A stretch of DNA of 64,000 nt from Fulvia fulva (Eukaryota > Ascomycota > Dothideomycetes > Mycosphaerellales > Mycosphaerellaceae), in the NCBI RefSeq assembly GCF_020509005.1, contig NC_063012.1, forward strand, positions 5,704,001 through 5,768,000, read 5' to 3'. How positions within the stretch are numbered: the stretch's first letter is position 1; every line of letters starts with the position of its first letter. The notes beneath the pieces were generated by a model, which was not told where the DNA came from, ran no database searches, and worked only from the letters and a program-made list of their open reading frames with translations. Positions 1-10,095 of the stretch are shown here, in pieces. A program made the translations under genes and the position numbers.

Positions 1-383
1 AGGGCAATTTCCGACTTAGATACTCCGAGTACGTCCGCCGAGGGCGTAAGTACGTAAACTTGTCTTAGGAATCCCTAGATAAGACTCGAGAGGAGTATCG
101 TAAGAAGGTTAAGAAGGATAAGAAGGAGCTCGCGGAGGTTCTAGCGCGATTAATACGAAATAAGGCGATTCTTTACTAAGTAGAGGAGCGCGCGCGTAAG
201 AAGGCGTAGTGTCTTAAGGCCGAAATAGAGGCCTCTAGGGACATCGAGAATATCGACTGTCCTACTACGGATATAACCGTTAGTCTCTCTTCTACGGTAT
301 AGTCGTCTATTAACTTCGTAAATAATACGATCGATTTTTCCGCGACCTCTAGCGGGTCTCTTATAGTAGAGGGTGATCCTTAG
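1..383 (+). pseudogene. Decayed coding remnant with lysine/glutamate-rich helix
   Basis: A plus-strand frame (codons starting at 90, 93 and so on) reads through a charged stretch (EEYRKKVKKDKKELAEVLAR), then VEERARKKA, then an acidic and serine-rich tail, ending at TAG 381-383. It is broken by TAA and TAG codons that look like RIP products of CAA, CAG or TGG. The charged part looks like a coiled coil. It may be the C-terminus of a transposon protein, but I cannot name the family. It lies tail to tail with the chromodomain of G0 on the opposite strand and is cut by the left window edge. Confidence 0.4.
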
Positions 384-1556
384 GTACGTTTTCTTTTCCT
401 ATATTCTCGTATCTTCTACTAATAGTTTTGTAGGTTCTTCTCTAGTTCCTAGGTATTTTCCGATTCGTCGTATCCTTTCTATTTAATAAGGTATCGCTAA
501 CCTTTCTTATCTAGGATCTTTTCGACCTCGAATTCATGTTCCGCTTCTAGTTCGAAATAGAGTGTTTGTTAGTAAGGCGTCTCGGCGTCTACGGGTTCTA
601 ATCTAGAGATATAGAATACTAGGTAGATTTTAGCGTCGGGTAGTAGTCGTAGTTAGTAGTTCACTAGCCCTACGACTTTGTCGATAAAAGATAGTCTAAC
701 CTTAACGTGATCTAGTTTCCTAGTCTTTCTCCTTATTCTAAAGTTTTTTATAAGGAGATAGACCTTATCCCCCTCTTTTAGTAGAGGTGCTATTTTTCTA
801 GTGTCTTGCCGTTACTAAGACAATTTTTGTTATATATCTATAATCGCTTTCGTAGCGTCTTTATATACGTCCTTAAGAGTCTCCGTAGTCACGATAGCTC
901 TCTTAGCGTATAGGTAAGACCCGGGTTCTCTAAATAGGTTAGGGTCCTTTCTAAAGTTCGTAAAGAACGGTATAATAGAAGTTGTCTCCGATTTATAGTT
1001 ATTTAGTACAATTTGTACTATAGGCAATAATACTACCTAGTTGTCTTACGCGTAGTTAATATAGTGCCGTAGGTGTTTTCCTAACGTTTAATTTGTTCGT
1101 TCGGTTTGTCTATCGGTTTTCGGATAATAGGCCGTAGATAGTTTATACTTAATTCCGATCGTTCCTATAAGCGTTCTCTAGTAATTTAATATAAACAGCT
1201 TGTCTCTATCTATAATAAATATTTCTAGGAATCTATAATATCGGACAAGCCTATCTAGTACGAGGTACCCGAGTTATTCCGCGTTATATATTTCTGACGT
1301 AGGGATAAAATATATATATTTTGTAAGTCTGTCGACGATAACTAGTATTATATCGTAGCTTTGTCCTATAATTTGATCCTATGAAATTAGGAGTTTAGTA
1401 ATAAAGTCTATCGTAACTTCGTCCTATAGTTTCGTTAGTAGTGTCCTAAACTATAGGTAACTATACTTAGCGTGTCTTATAGCCTTGTTTTATTAATAGT
1501 ATACGTACTACTTAATATAGCGTAGTACCTTCTATCTTATCTATAGAAATAAGAAG
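384..1556 (-). pseudogene. G0 chromovirus integrase and chromodomain (decayed)
   Basis: Read on the minus strand this is the end of a Ty3/gypsy pol gene. From 1556 downward it gives DFITKLP-like and VDRLTKYIYF-like integrase core motifs, then STAYYPKTDRQTER, then VLNNYKSETTSIIPFFTNF at about 1000-930. After a KVYLLIKNFR-type region it ends with a chromodomain (EFEVEKILDKKG, then YLIK and KGYDESENT) at about 590-430. Many stops replace Trp and Gln codons, as RIP would do. The gene continues upstream at 28434-30044, because G1 inserted into it at 1557-1561. No LTR of this element is visible in the window. Confidence 0.85.
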
Positions 1557-1561
1557 CTACG
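1557..1561. repeat. G1 target site duplication (left copy)
   Basis: CTACG lies just outside the 3' LTR of G1 and is repeated at 28429-28433 just outside the 5' LTR. A 5-bp duplication is usual for Ty3/gypsy integrases. It shows that the two LTRs belong to one insertion into G0. Confidence 0.88.
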
Positions 1562-1652
1562 TATAACGGTTTATAGTCGTATTAATACAAAGTAGCTAGG
1601 TACGTAGGAAAGAGGAGCGCGAGGTGCGCCGAGGCTATATATAAGCCGAGGT
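1562..1652 (-). repeat. G1 3' LTR, distal part
   Basis: These 91 bp match 28268 onward in the 5' LTR, including AACGGTTTATAGTCGTATT and GGAAAGAGGAGCGCGAGG. The terminal TA on the minus strand is probably the usual LTR-ending CA changed by RIP. The LTR is split by the family A chimera and resumes at 5651. Confidence 0.88.
1638..1652. repeat. 15-bp target duplication of the A chimera (left copy)
   Basis: TATATAAGCCGAGGT occurs here and again at 5636-5650, after the (CTAT)n tail. The last three bases may overlap the GGT that opens the module. The duplication encloses module and LINE together. Confidence 0.85.
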
Positions 1653-2728
1653 CGACGACGAGAATCACCTGTACGTAGTGTCGGCTACGAACCTCTCGTC
1701 TAGCTACGAGAGAGCTAAGTATTCTTACGCTAGAGCGTCGTAGGCGCGACGGGCGCGTAACGTAGGCGAAGCCGCGGCGAATAGAGGACTACTAGCAAAA
1801 CGGGTATGAAAACTATCCGACGAGCGTGTACTCGTGTCGGGAGCGAGTCCCTCTTCTTTCTACGTGTAAGAAGGGCGCGGAACCATGGCCTATACGCTCG
1901 ACAGGACACCTCTGGTATGAGTGCAGAATTTTCACCTCCGGAGACCGCAAACCGAGCGGGCTAAGCGACGAACATTAGACGAGCGGACTACAGAACAACA
2001 ACTGAGCGGACTATGCAACGGCGTCGAGCGGACTACGAAACAATCTAGTGTTTGCTAGCGGGCAATGCGGTGGGTAGGTGGACACGCGACGAAGCCTATA
2101 AGGGCCTATTAAACACCCGGTATAGGAACGAGGGTTTTGCCTAAGGCACTACCTATCCCGCTACACAACGCACCTAGTCTGACATAGTAGATTGCGACGA
2201 GGAAAAGACGATAGCCTGAGCAAGGAAAAGACGGCTGTTAGGACGGGGAAAAGACGTACAATACAAGTGGATTAGTTCTGTGATCGGGGAGGATCGAGGG
2301 CAGGGTGATAAGGAACTTCATATTGGTTAGTAGGTGGAAACGCAAGGAGTACGCTGCCCGGCGTGGTGTGTGCCCCGAGCAAACCTGCGAGGCATGGACG
2401 GCCGCTTTCTAGAGATAGGCTGCGGTAACGCGAAGGGCGTCAAAACCTGGGGCGTGGTGTACACTGGCAGCGACGGCTGACACTGTCTGTACAGCCCGAG
2501 AGGACGGATGCGCATGTCGGTCAATAGAGAGCACTAAAGGGCTTAGGCCTATGGAGGTGGATATTGGCTTAAGGAGCAAACAGGGAGGGAGGGCGTAGAG
2601 GGAAGCTTTTGCTCCGGGCTAACCTCTCGAAACGAGGCTACACGGTGGTGCTAGATGAGTGGGAAAGCGCGGTTAAGACTTGTCACCTTATCTCGTAGCT
2701 AGCTTGCTAAATACGATTCCTTCCTTGC
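1650..2728 (+). repeat. Constant 5' module, copy 1 (1,079 bp)
   Basis: It starts GGTCGACGACGAG and ends CCTTCCTTGC. It is collinear with 39966-41044 at exactly the same length. It differs mainly by a few CpA/TpG to TpA changes, for example GTAGTG against GTGGTG near the start. I see no conserved open frame on either strand, only short ones that are lost in the other copies, so it looks non-coding. It resembles in position and size the WEIRD part of the rice blast MINE element; sequence identity to WEIRD is not claimed. Confidence 0.85.
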
Positions 2729-5436
2729 CAATTCAGGTGGAGTTTGAAACACAGACACAGCAGGAAGGAGACCTAGAACCTCAGCTGGCCTGGAAGGCAG
2801 CCAACTGGGAACAGATCAGACAAGACCTGGAACAGAAGCTAGCTGGACTAGAGACCAGGAGACTGGAAACAGCCTTAGACATAGACCAAGCAGTGGCAGA
2901 ACTGGTTAGAACAATGCAGGAAACTGCGGCAGCCCACACCAGAGAAAAGAAACAGTCACTGTACCAGAAGCCATTCTGGACAAAGGAATGCTCAGAGAAG
3001 GTCAAGGCAGCCAGGCAGGCCAGGAGAGCCCTTACCCAGAGCCACTCCCAGGAAGCATGGGACAGATACAACCAGGCAACCAGAGACAAGAAGGCCCAGA
3101 TCAAGAGGGACAAGATGCTGGAGTGGAGGTCAACAGTTGGATCCATTACCCAGAATCCTGAGAAGATGTGGAAACTAGCAAAGTGGGCAAGACAACCCAC
3201 ACAGGACAGAAACATGCTGCCCCAGTTTCCAAACATTGAAGACCAGGAAGGAGTAATCCAACACACTCTCCCAGGAAAGGCACAGGCATTGGGGAAACAT
3301 TTCTTTGGCACACAGGTAGAAGCTGACCTGCAGGATCTGGAGGGCAGTATGTATCCAACACCACTAGAGCAATCCTGCACAGTGGGAGAGGGAGAGATCA
3401 AGAGCATCATTAAGAGACTCTCAGGAAACAAGGCCCCAGGACCAGATGGGATTCCAAACTTGTTCATTAAGACATGCAAGGACCAGATCTCCCCTGCACT
3501 GTCAAACATCTTTTCACAGTGCATGGCCCAAGGACACTGCCCTAAACACTTCAGGGAGTCACTGACTGTGGTCTTGAGAAAACCACAGAAAGAGGACTAC
3601 ACAAAGCTAAAGGCATACAGACCTATTGCCTTGCTCAACACACTAGGCAAACTCCTGGAAAAGATCATAGCAGAAAGGCTGACAAACCTAGCTGAAGAAC
3701 ATAGAATCCTTCCTGAAGAACAGATGGGAGGCAGGAAACAAAGATCAAGACTAACAGCTGTGGAACTTATCACAGAGCAGATCAAGACCCTATGGCACTT
3801 TGGGAACAACAAAGCAGCCACACTCCTCTCACTAGACATATCAGGAGCCTTTGACAATGTCTCACACCAGAGGCTGATCCACATCCTGAAACAGAAGGCT
3901 ATCCCTAACTGGACAGTCCAGTTTATCCAGTCCTTCCTCAGAGGCAGAACCACAAGACTAAGACTGGGCAGATACAAATCTGACAGCATGCCTACAGAGA
4001 CAGGAATCCCACAGGGATCAACAATGTCTCCAATCCTGTTTCTCCTCTTTATGGCAGACCTGCCAGCAAAGCTAAACTCCAGAAACACATCAGCCTCAGG
4101 GTTTGTAGATGACACAAACATCCTAGCCTGGTCAGACAGCACAGAAGAGAACTGCAGAATCTTGCAGAAGAAACACAAGGAATGTGAGGAATGGGCCAGG
4201 AAACATGGAGCCAGATTTGCCCCAGAGAAGTATCAACTCATCCACTTTAGTAGAGCCAGAAACAGACACAATATGCAAGCCCCAATCACTATTCAGGGAC
4301 ACACAACAGAACCCTTAAGTGAATTACGGGTGCTAGGAATATGGATGGATCCAAAGCTCAGCTGGGGACCACAGGTCAAGAAAGCACAGGCAAGAGCAGA
4401 CAACAACAGGCAATCAATTGACAGGCTTACAGCCTCCACATGGGGAGCCACATTTGCGAAAGCAAAGGTTATGTACAAGGCCATTGTGAAGCCAGCCATG
4501 CTATATGGAGCCCAGATCTGGTCAGCCCAAGACAAGATCCCAAAGAGAATTGCAGATCCCATCAGCAGAGCCCAAGCCTCCTGTCTGAAAAAGGTGCTTG
4601 GAGCATACAAGTCAACTCCAACAAGGGTGGTCGAAATGGAGTCTGGCTCCCCACCAGCCAAGCTCTACCTTCAAGGGTTGAGATACCAGTATGCAGGAAA
4701 GACGTCTGCATACCCAGCCCAGCTAGTAATCCAGAAGGCAGTCAACAAAATCAGGAGCCAGTGCACAAGAAGGCACAGACAAGCAAGACCCAATCCAGCC
4801 CCACAGAAGCAGCAGGACCTGCAGAAGTTCAAAGAACTAACAGAACAGCTGCACCTAGCCCAGCAGGAACAGGACAGAAGGGCTCAAGGGAGAGGATCAG
4901 CAGCCAGCCAAGGGAAGAAGCAACAGTCTCTAGCTGAAAGGATGGCAGGACTCCACTGGAAGACTGAATGGACAAGAACCCCACAGAGGCCAGGAACCCC
5001 AAAGGCACTCCAACAGTTTGGTAGCCACAACTACCTACTGTACTCAGACCTGACCAGGTCAGAAGCAAGCATAGCAATACAAATCCGCTCTGAACACATC
5101 GGAGTCAGGGCATACCTGCATCAGAGAAAAGTCCCAGGTATCGAAGACAAGAGTTGCCCATGCGGCTACCTGTCCCAGAATGTCGAACATAGACTTCTGG
5201 TTTGCAAAGAATGGAGTACAGGGAGAGGTGAATGGAGGGCAAGGGCAAGGAACAGAAACTTCCAAGCCATGATCAGCAATAAGGGAGACCTCCAGAGAAT
5301 TACAAGGTGGATCATCCACCAAGGATTTTTGGAGCAGTTCTCTCTTACTAGGGAAACAGAGAGATGGATTGAGGAGAGAAAGAAGGAGGAGGAGAGCAGG
5401 AAGAGGGGGACAACTCTAGGGTTGCAGACAAGGTAG
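2729..5436 (+). CDS. Family A ORF2 lacking endonuclease: reverse transcriptase + CCHC
   Basis: This is an undamaged open frame. It opens at 2677 inside the module with no ATG; internal ATGs follow near 2912. It makes an RNA-dependent DNA polymerase of the LINE type that would copy its own RNA at a nicked target. Visible motifs in order: AYRPIALLNTLGKLLEKII, QMGGRKQRSRLTAVELI, catalytic LSLDISGAFDNV, TGIPQGSTMSPILF, catalytic GFVDD, LRVLGIWMDPKLSW, and near the end CPCGYLSQNVEHRLLVC, a CCHC of form CxCx8Hx4C. I see no RNase H domain. Compared with the 1,128-codon parent at 16246-19631, the first 227 codons (the endonuclease) are missing. The body has almost no CpG. Translation is doubtful, because neither a start codon nor a promoter for this frame is evident. 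Confidence 0.88.
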
Positions 5437-5635
5437 TCAGAGGCTAACCACCATGACACTAGTGCACCCTAATGGAAGGAAAACTGAGAACTCATGGCAA
5501 GGAAGCTATTAGAGAAGGAGAGGAGGTTTTTACCTAGGAATAGGTTTCCTACCTTATGTAGTAACATATATAGACATAAACCCGCATGGGCCGGAGGGCA
5601 CCACAACGGGTAAATGAATCATCTATCTATCTATC
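5437..5635 (+). other. Family A 3' UTR and (CTAT)n tail
   Basis: The region contains GAGGTTTTTACC, GGTTTCCTACC and CATGGGCCGGAGGGCACC, then ATGAATCATCTATCTATCT. The same order of motifs ends families B, C and D. It probably holds the RNA 3' end recognised by the reverse transcriptase. Compared with 19632-19833, some C to T changes in CpA context lie here rather than in the other copy. Confidence 0.75.
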
Positions 5636-5650
5636 TATATAAGCCGAGGT

Positions 5651-5720
5651 GCTACGCTAGTACGCGCGGTCACGTGACCTACGTACTAGCTAGACATTCG
5701 CTAGGCCTAGGGCGGTGATA
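5651..5720 (-). repeat. G1 3' LTR, proximal part
   Basis: These 70 bp match 28359-28428, including GTACGCGCGGTCACGTGACC. Together with 1562-1652 they give 161 bp, the same as the 5' LTR. On the minus strand the LTR starts TATCACC, equivalent to TGTTACG of the 5' copy. Confidence 0.88.
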
Positions 5721-5733
5721 CTACCCCCCCTTC
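5721..5733 (-). promoter_or_regulatory. G1 polypurine tract
   Basis: On the minus strand GAAGGGGGGGTAG directly precedes the 3' LTR. This is the expected primer site for plus-strand DNA synthesis. G3 and G4 have similar G-runs in the same place. Confidence 0.8.
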
Positions 5734-7528
5734 AAAATCGCGCTCAGTCCCTTAAGCTCGTAGCATAGCCGCTATAAACGCGGCGTCATCCTCTATATTA
5801 TCCTCTATACCGTCTATCGTATCTATCTTCGTTAGTCCGGTATCGTATTCGTTAATCTTAGTATTATCGTATCCTCCGCGGTAGCTAACCTAGCCTATAC
5901 GAGTCGTGATTTCGTTTCTATCGTAGCGATATATAAACTCCGCGAAGGAGTCCGTTATAGTAGCTATTACTTAAGTCGAGGAAGAGCTACGGTACCTATT
6001 ACTAGCTTAAGCTAGCGGTATATCCGTAGTTACCGAGTTAAGGGAAGTATACTACTTATATTAACGTATATCCGGTACTTACCTACTAACGGTCATCTTT
6101 CTTAAAGTAGCCGCCTACGGGCTATTATAAGTTCTAGTATTAGGTTCGTAATACGTAACTACCGGAAGAGCTATAGGCACCTACGCGAATAACTTACGTA
6201 GCCTACCTATAGTTACCGGGTTAGACGTAACTATTAACGAAGCGTTTACGGCTAAAGCGTTTATTACTTCGCCGATTATAACGTCTTTAGGTATATCCTT
6301 ATTAGGAATCTACCCTAGTAGCGGCGTAAAGCTAGCTAGCCTGTCCTTCGTAAGATAGTTATAGTAGAAGTCTACGATAGAGGCGGTAGTAGTATCTATT
6401 AACTTTTTAGCGGGCTCCTAGGTAGGCTTACTATAACCTACCTATTATATAAGGTATTTATACCTTCGTTCCTTCCTCCTACCGCGTAGCGCTAGGCCTA
6501 GCGGCAATATACTCCTTACGTTAAGTACTATATCTAGAGGCTAATACGTGTTTATATCTCCGTTATTATCTTCTACCTCGATCGGGGCCGGAGGTAGCTA
6601 TACTTGTCCTAGTATTAGTACGTATATAGGTATTAGTAAGTTAGCGTAAAAGCCGTTATAGAGGTTACTTAGGGATTAAGGGAGGTCTAGACGGTACGTG
6701 TCGTATAGTAGCACCTTAGTAACTACGTATAGTCTAGTATAGCGGTAATTAAGCTTCTTTAATAGGCGCTTAGTACGCTAGTTACGTATACTAAGGTGTA
6801 CTAGGTCTCCGACTTCGTACCGTAGTATAATCGTTCTATACTTATTAGTATATTTAGCTTACGATACTTATACTATTACTATAGAGTCTCGTAGCTTATA
6901 CCTAAGGTCTGTTATACGTTATATAAATATATTTATAGACTCTACGTCTAATCGCTATTTATACGGAAGTAGTTATATAGGGAGATTAAGTTCAGTATCT
7001 TTATAACGTAGGTTCTTACTAATGTTCGCTATAAAAGGACTTACGCTAGTCGTTTCGGAGACGTAGTCGTTTATAGTAAACTCTATAAGTAGGAGCTAAT
7101 CTAGCTAGTTATCCTAAGCGTAACTAGTAAACGTACGTAGGTACTGTTCTATTATCTTATTAGTTTTCTCGCTTTAACTATTAGTCTTAGGGTAATAGCC
7201 GGTTAAGATCTTACGCTTGATTTATAGTAACTCGTAGAGGCGTCCCTAGAAGGCTAATACCTATTAAGGACTACGATCCGACGTAATTGTCTTTAGTAGA
7301 CTATGTCGGGAGAAGATATACTTTACGTAGATATATACGATATACTCCGCTATTATTTCTAATACTAGGATATAATGCCGCTCCTTACCTAAACGGTCTA
7401 TAACTATAAGTACGTTCTTATAGTACTGACTATCTACCGTATACTTAGCCCTTAGTAGTTCGATAACGAAGTCTAAGGTAACGTCGTCCTACGTATCGAA
7501 TAGGACTAGTAGTAGAGCAAGCAGTCTA
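5734..7528 (-). pseudogene. G1 integrase core to chromodomain region (decayed)
   Basis: This is the C-terminal part of G1 pol, on the minus strand. The integrase core lies upstream (7528 to about 6900). Nearer the LTR is TTASIVDFYYN followed by a GWIPN-like end, which matches the segment after the chromodomain in G3 and G4. Stops are frequent. The integrase is cut at its zinc-binding part by the B chimera and continues at 13589. Confidence 0.7.
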
Positions 7529-7543
7529 TATTAAGGTTCGTTA
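7529..7543. repeat. 15-bp target duplication of the B chimera (left copy)
   Basis: TATTAAGGTTCGTTA is repeated at 13574-13588 directly after the tail. It lies inside the G1 integrase gene. Confidence 0.87.
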
Positions 7544-8599
7544 GTCGACGACGAGAATTACCTATACGTAGTGTCGGCTACGAACCTCTCGTCTAGCTAC
7601 GAGAGAGCTAAGTATTCTTACGCTAGAGCGTCGTAGGCGCGACGGGCGCGTAACGTAGGCGAAGCCGCGGCGAATAGAGGACTACTAGCAAAACGGGTAT
7701 GAAAACTATCCGACGAGCGTATACTCGTGTCGGGAGCGAGTCCCTCTTCTTTCTACGTATAAGAAGGGCGCGGAACCGTGGCCTATACGATCGATAGGAC
7801 ACCTCTAGTATAAGTATAGAATTTTCACCTCCGGAGACCGTAAACCGAGCGGGCTAAGCGACGAACATTAGACGAGCGGACTATAGAACAACAACTAAGC
7901 GGACTACGAAACAATCTAGTGTTTGCTAGCGGGCAATACGGTAGGTAGGTGGACACGCGACGAAGCCTATAAGGGCCTATTAAACACCCGGTATAGGAAC
8001 GAGGGTTTTGCCTAAGGCACTACCTATCCCGCTACATAACGTACCTAGTCTAATATAGTAGATTACGACGAGGAAAAGACGATAGCCTAAGTAAGGAAAA
8101 GACGGCTGTTAGGACGGGGAAAAGACGTATAATATAAGTGGATTAGTTCTATAATCGGGGAGGATCGAGGGTAGGGTAATAAGGAACTTTATATTAGTTA
8201 GTAGGTAGAAACGTAAGGAATACGCTACCCGGCGTAGTGTGTGCCCCGAGCAAACCTACGAGGTATAGACGGCCGCTTTCTAGAGATAGGCTACGGTAAC
8301 GCGAAGGGCGTTAAAACCTAGGGCGTAGTATATACTAGTAGCGACGGCTAACACTATCTATATAGCCCGAGAGGACGGATGCGTATATCGGTCAATAGAG
8401 AGCACTAAAGGGCTTAGGCCTATAGAGGTGGATATTGGCTTAAGGAGCAAATAGGGAGGGAGGGCGTAGAGGGAAGCTTTTGCTCCGGGCTAACCTCTCG
8501 AAACGAGGCTACACGGTAGTGCTAGATAAGTAGGAAAGCGCGGTTAAGACTTATTACCTTATCTAGTAGCTAGCTTGCTAAATACGAGTCCTTCCTTAC
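7543..8599 (+). repeat. Constant 5' module, copy 2 (22 bp deleted)
   Basis: It is the same module with heavy RIP. It is 1,057 bp because one unit between two GAGCGGACTA repeats is missing: after AACAACAACT it goes straight to the third repeat. The end reads CCTTCCTTAC, the RIP form of CCTTCCTTGC. Confidence 0.85.
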
Positions 8600-10095
8600 C
8601 CCTTAACCGACGACGTCGATCGATTTCTACGCCAAAATAAGACACATTCGAAAGCTCTTATTAAGGCTATTCTAACGATATATAAAGCAGGCCACTGCCC
8701 CTAGGACTAAGGGAGTTCTACCTTATTTAATCTAGACAGCTTAAAGCTCTCTTCACCCTGTTTCTTTAGCTCTAAACGCCGCGGAGGTGCCTAGCTACAT
8801 TAGGCAACTCCTAGGTAATAGTAGCCTAGGCTACGGCACTAATAGCGCCTACGGCCCTATAGGCGAAGCCCCCCTAAGACAACTAGTAGCAACTTATAGA
8901 GGACGTAAAAAGTATAGAAACTAACGATTAGCTCCCTTACCGGTCTCTATAGGTAATGATTACTTAGCTACGTACGGCGCTTATACTATCGTATTACCGA
9001 GGGCAATAAGAAATAAGGACGACGTCCTAGGCGATTAGTAAGGCCACCCGGAATTAACACCCCTATAGCTAGGTATCGGTCGCGGTATAGATACTAGGCC
9101 CCCGCCTAACGTACGATGTAGTTACGATCCGTATTGTAGCAAAGGAAGACTAGGCCGAAGTTACGAAGCTATCGAATAAGGAGCTCGCCTAACGAATTAA
9201 CTAACTAGGGGTAGTCGTAGTGAACTAATAGTCTAACGGTACTCTATAGATCTATACTAGCTCTACTACTACTAGGAGGCACCTAGAGGCATAGCTATAG
9301 TAGGCATCTAAGGTTACGGTATTAGCGAAGGTCTTAACGAAACAATTCATAATCCGAGTCTACGATATACCTAAGGAGTTTAACCTAACTAACTAGGGTC
9401 ACCTACGCGCTCTCTAAGAGGACAACCCGGTCACTCTTAACTCTCTAATCTAGAAGGCGACTTAGCTCTATAGGAAATGGCCAGAAGGTAAGAAGGCCTC
9501 GGCGCTAATAGTATAGCTATAAGACGCGAAAGCGGCGGATCTAGCGATAGAATAAGGCCTAGTCTAGTAATATAGCCTTAAGATAGTAGAAAAGCACTCC
9601 TTATTCTTTCGTGTCCTCTAATGCTTTAAATGCTAACAGTATAGACACTAAACCTACACGTGTACAAACAAGTAGGCCTGCTCGAACTATATAGGAGACT
9701 ATATGTCTAGGGACTATATATTGACTACGAGACGGTACGCGAACTGTCCGGGGCACTACCTATCGTATAGTACGGAATGCCTATAGCGGAAACTAGCGAA
9801 AAACAAGGCAATTATAAACAGAACCGTCGCCCTAAGATTCTACGGCGACCGTAAGGCTAGCCTATACCGGAACTAACTAGCGGCGGTCGGGTATAAGCGC
9901 CCTAGGGCCGAGAACGATATAAAGGATACGTAACCTAGGGCGTACGGGAGGCCACGTGCTCTACTAGCTACGGCGAGGGAATCTAACTAGGCCCGGCTCC
10001 CCTTTAGTATATAGCCGATAGGCGTAGACTAGGACGTATAGGGCAGTAGGACATAGGACAATATAGAGGAAATGATTGTCGATACCGATAACTAG
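8600..10095 (+). pseudogene. Family B 5' UTR and ORF1 (nucleic-acid-binding, decayed)
   Basis: This region is collinear with 43228-44719. ORF1 is a gag-like RNA-binding protein. The frame ending in TAG 10093-10095 contains three zinc knuckles at about 9625-9780, beginning CFKC and QYGH. Many Trp and Gln codons are now stops. The true start is not resolved; an ATG equivalent to 43580 is in frame, but the related family A protein has about 150 more residues before the knuckles, so an earlier start is likely. The stop overlaps the ORF2 start by 8 bases. Confidence 0.7.

Larger units (their letters stand above)
1650..5635 (+). mobile_element. Chimeric retrotransposon: 5' module + family A LINE
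   Basis: The constant module (1650-2728) is fused to the 3' part of family A (2729-5635). The breakpoint lies just after the last endonuclease motif: the full copy has SDHLP then IQVEF, while here the A part starts at IQVEF. The junction shows a CC that fits both parents. The 3' UTR and (CTAT)n tail are intact and a 15-bp duplication flanks the whole. RIP damage is slight, so this is among the youngest insertions. Without endonuclease and ORF1 it cannot be autonomous. Confidence 0.9.

Noticed and set aside
2327..2524. 65-codon minus-strand frame in the module, identical at 40643-40840
   Set aside because: Present only in the two least mutated copies, and identical because the DNA is. No conserved protein features. 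I treat the module as non-coding.
2680..2728. In-frame fusion of the module end with LINE ORF2 (start TTG at 2680; same frame at 40996)
   Set aside because: There is no ATG in the module part. The C chimeras are in a different frame, so agreement in A and B is likely chance.
2781..3524. 247-codon open frame on the minus strand
   Set aside because: It is antisense to the intact RT frame, is hydrophobic with odd composition, and has no start context or homologue. It is open only because the sense strand has no RIP.
5621..5640. CTAT microsatellite as an independent simple repeat
   Set aside because: It is the LINE tail; every complete insertion has one at its 3' end.
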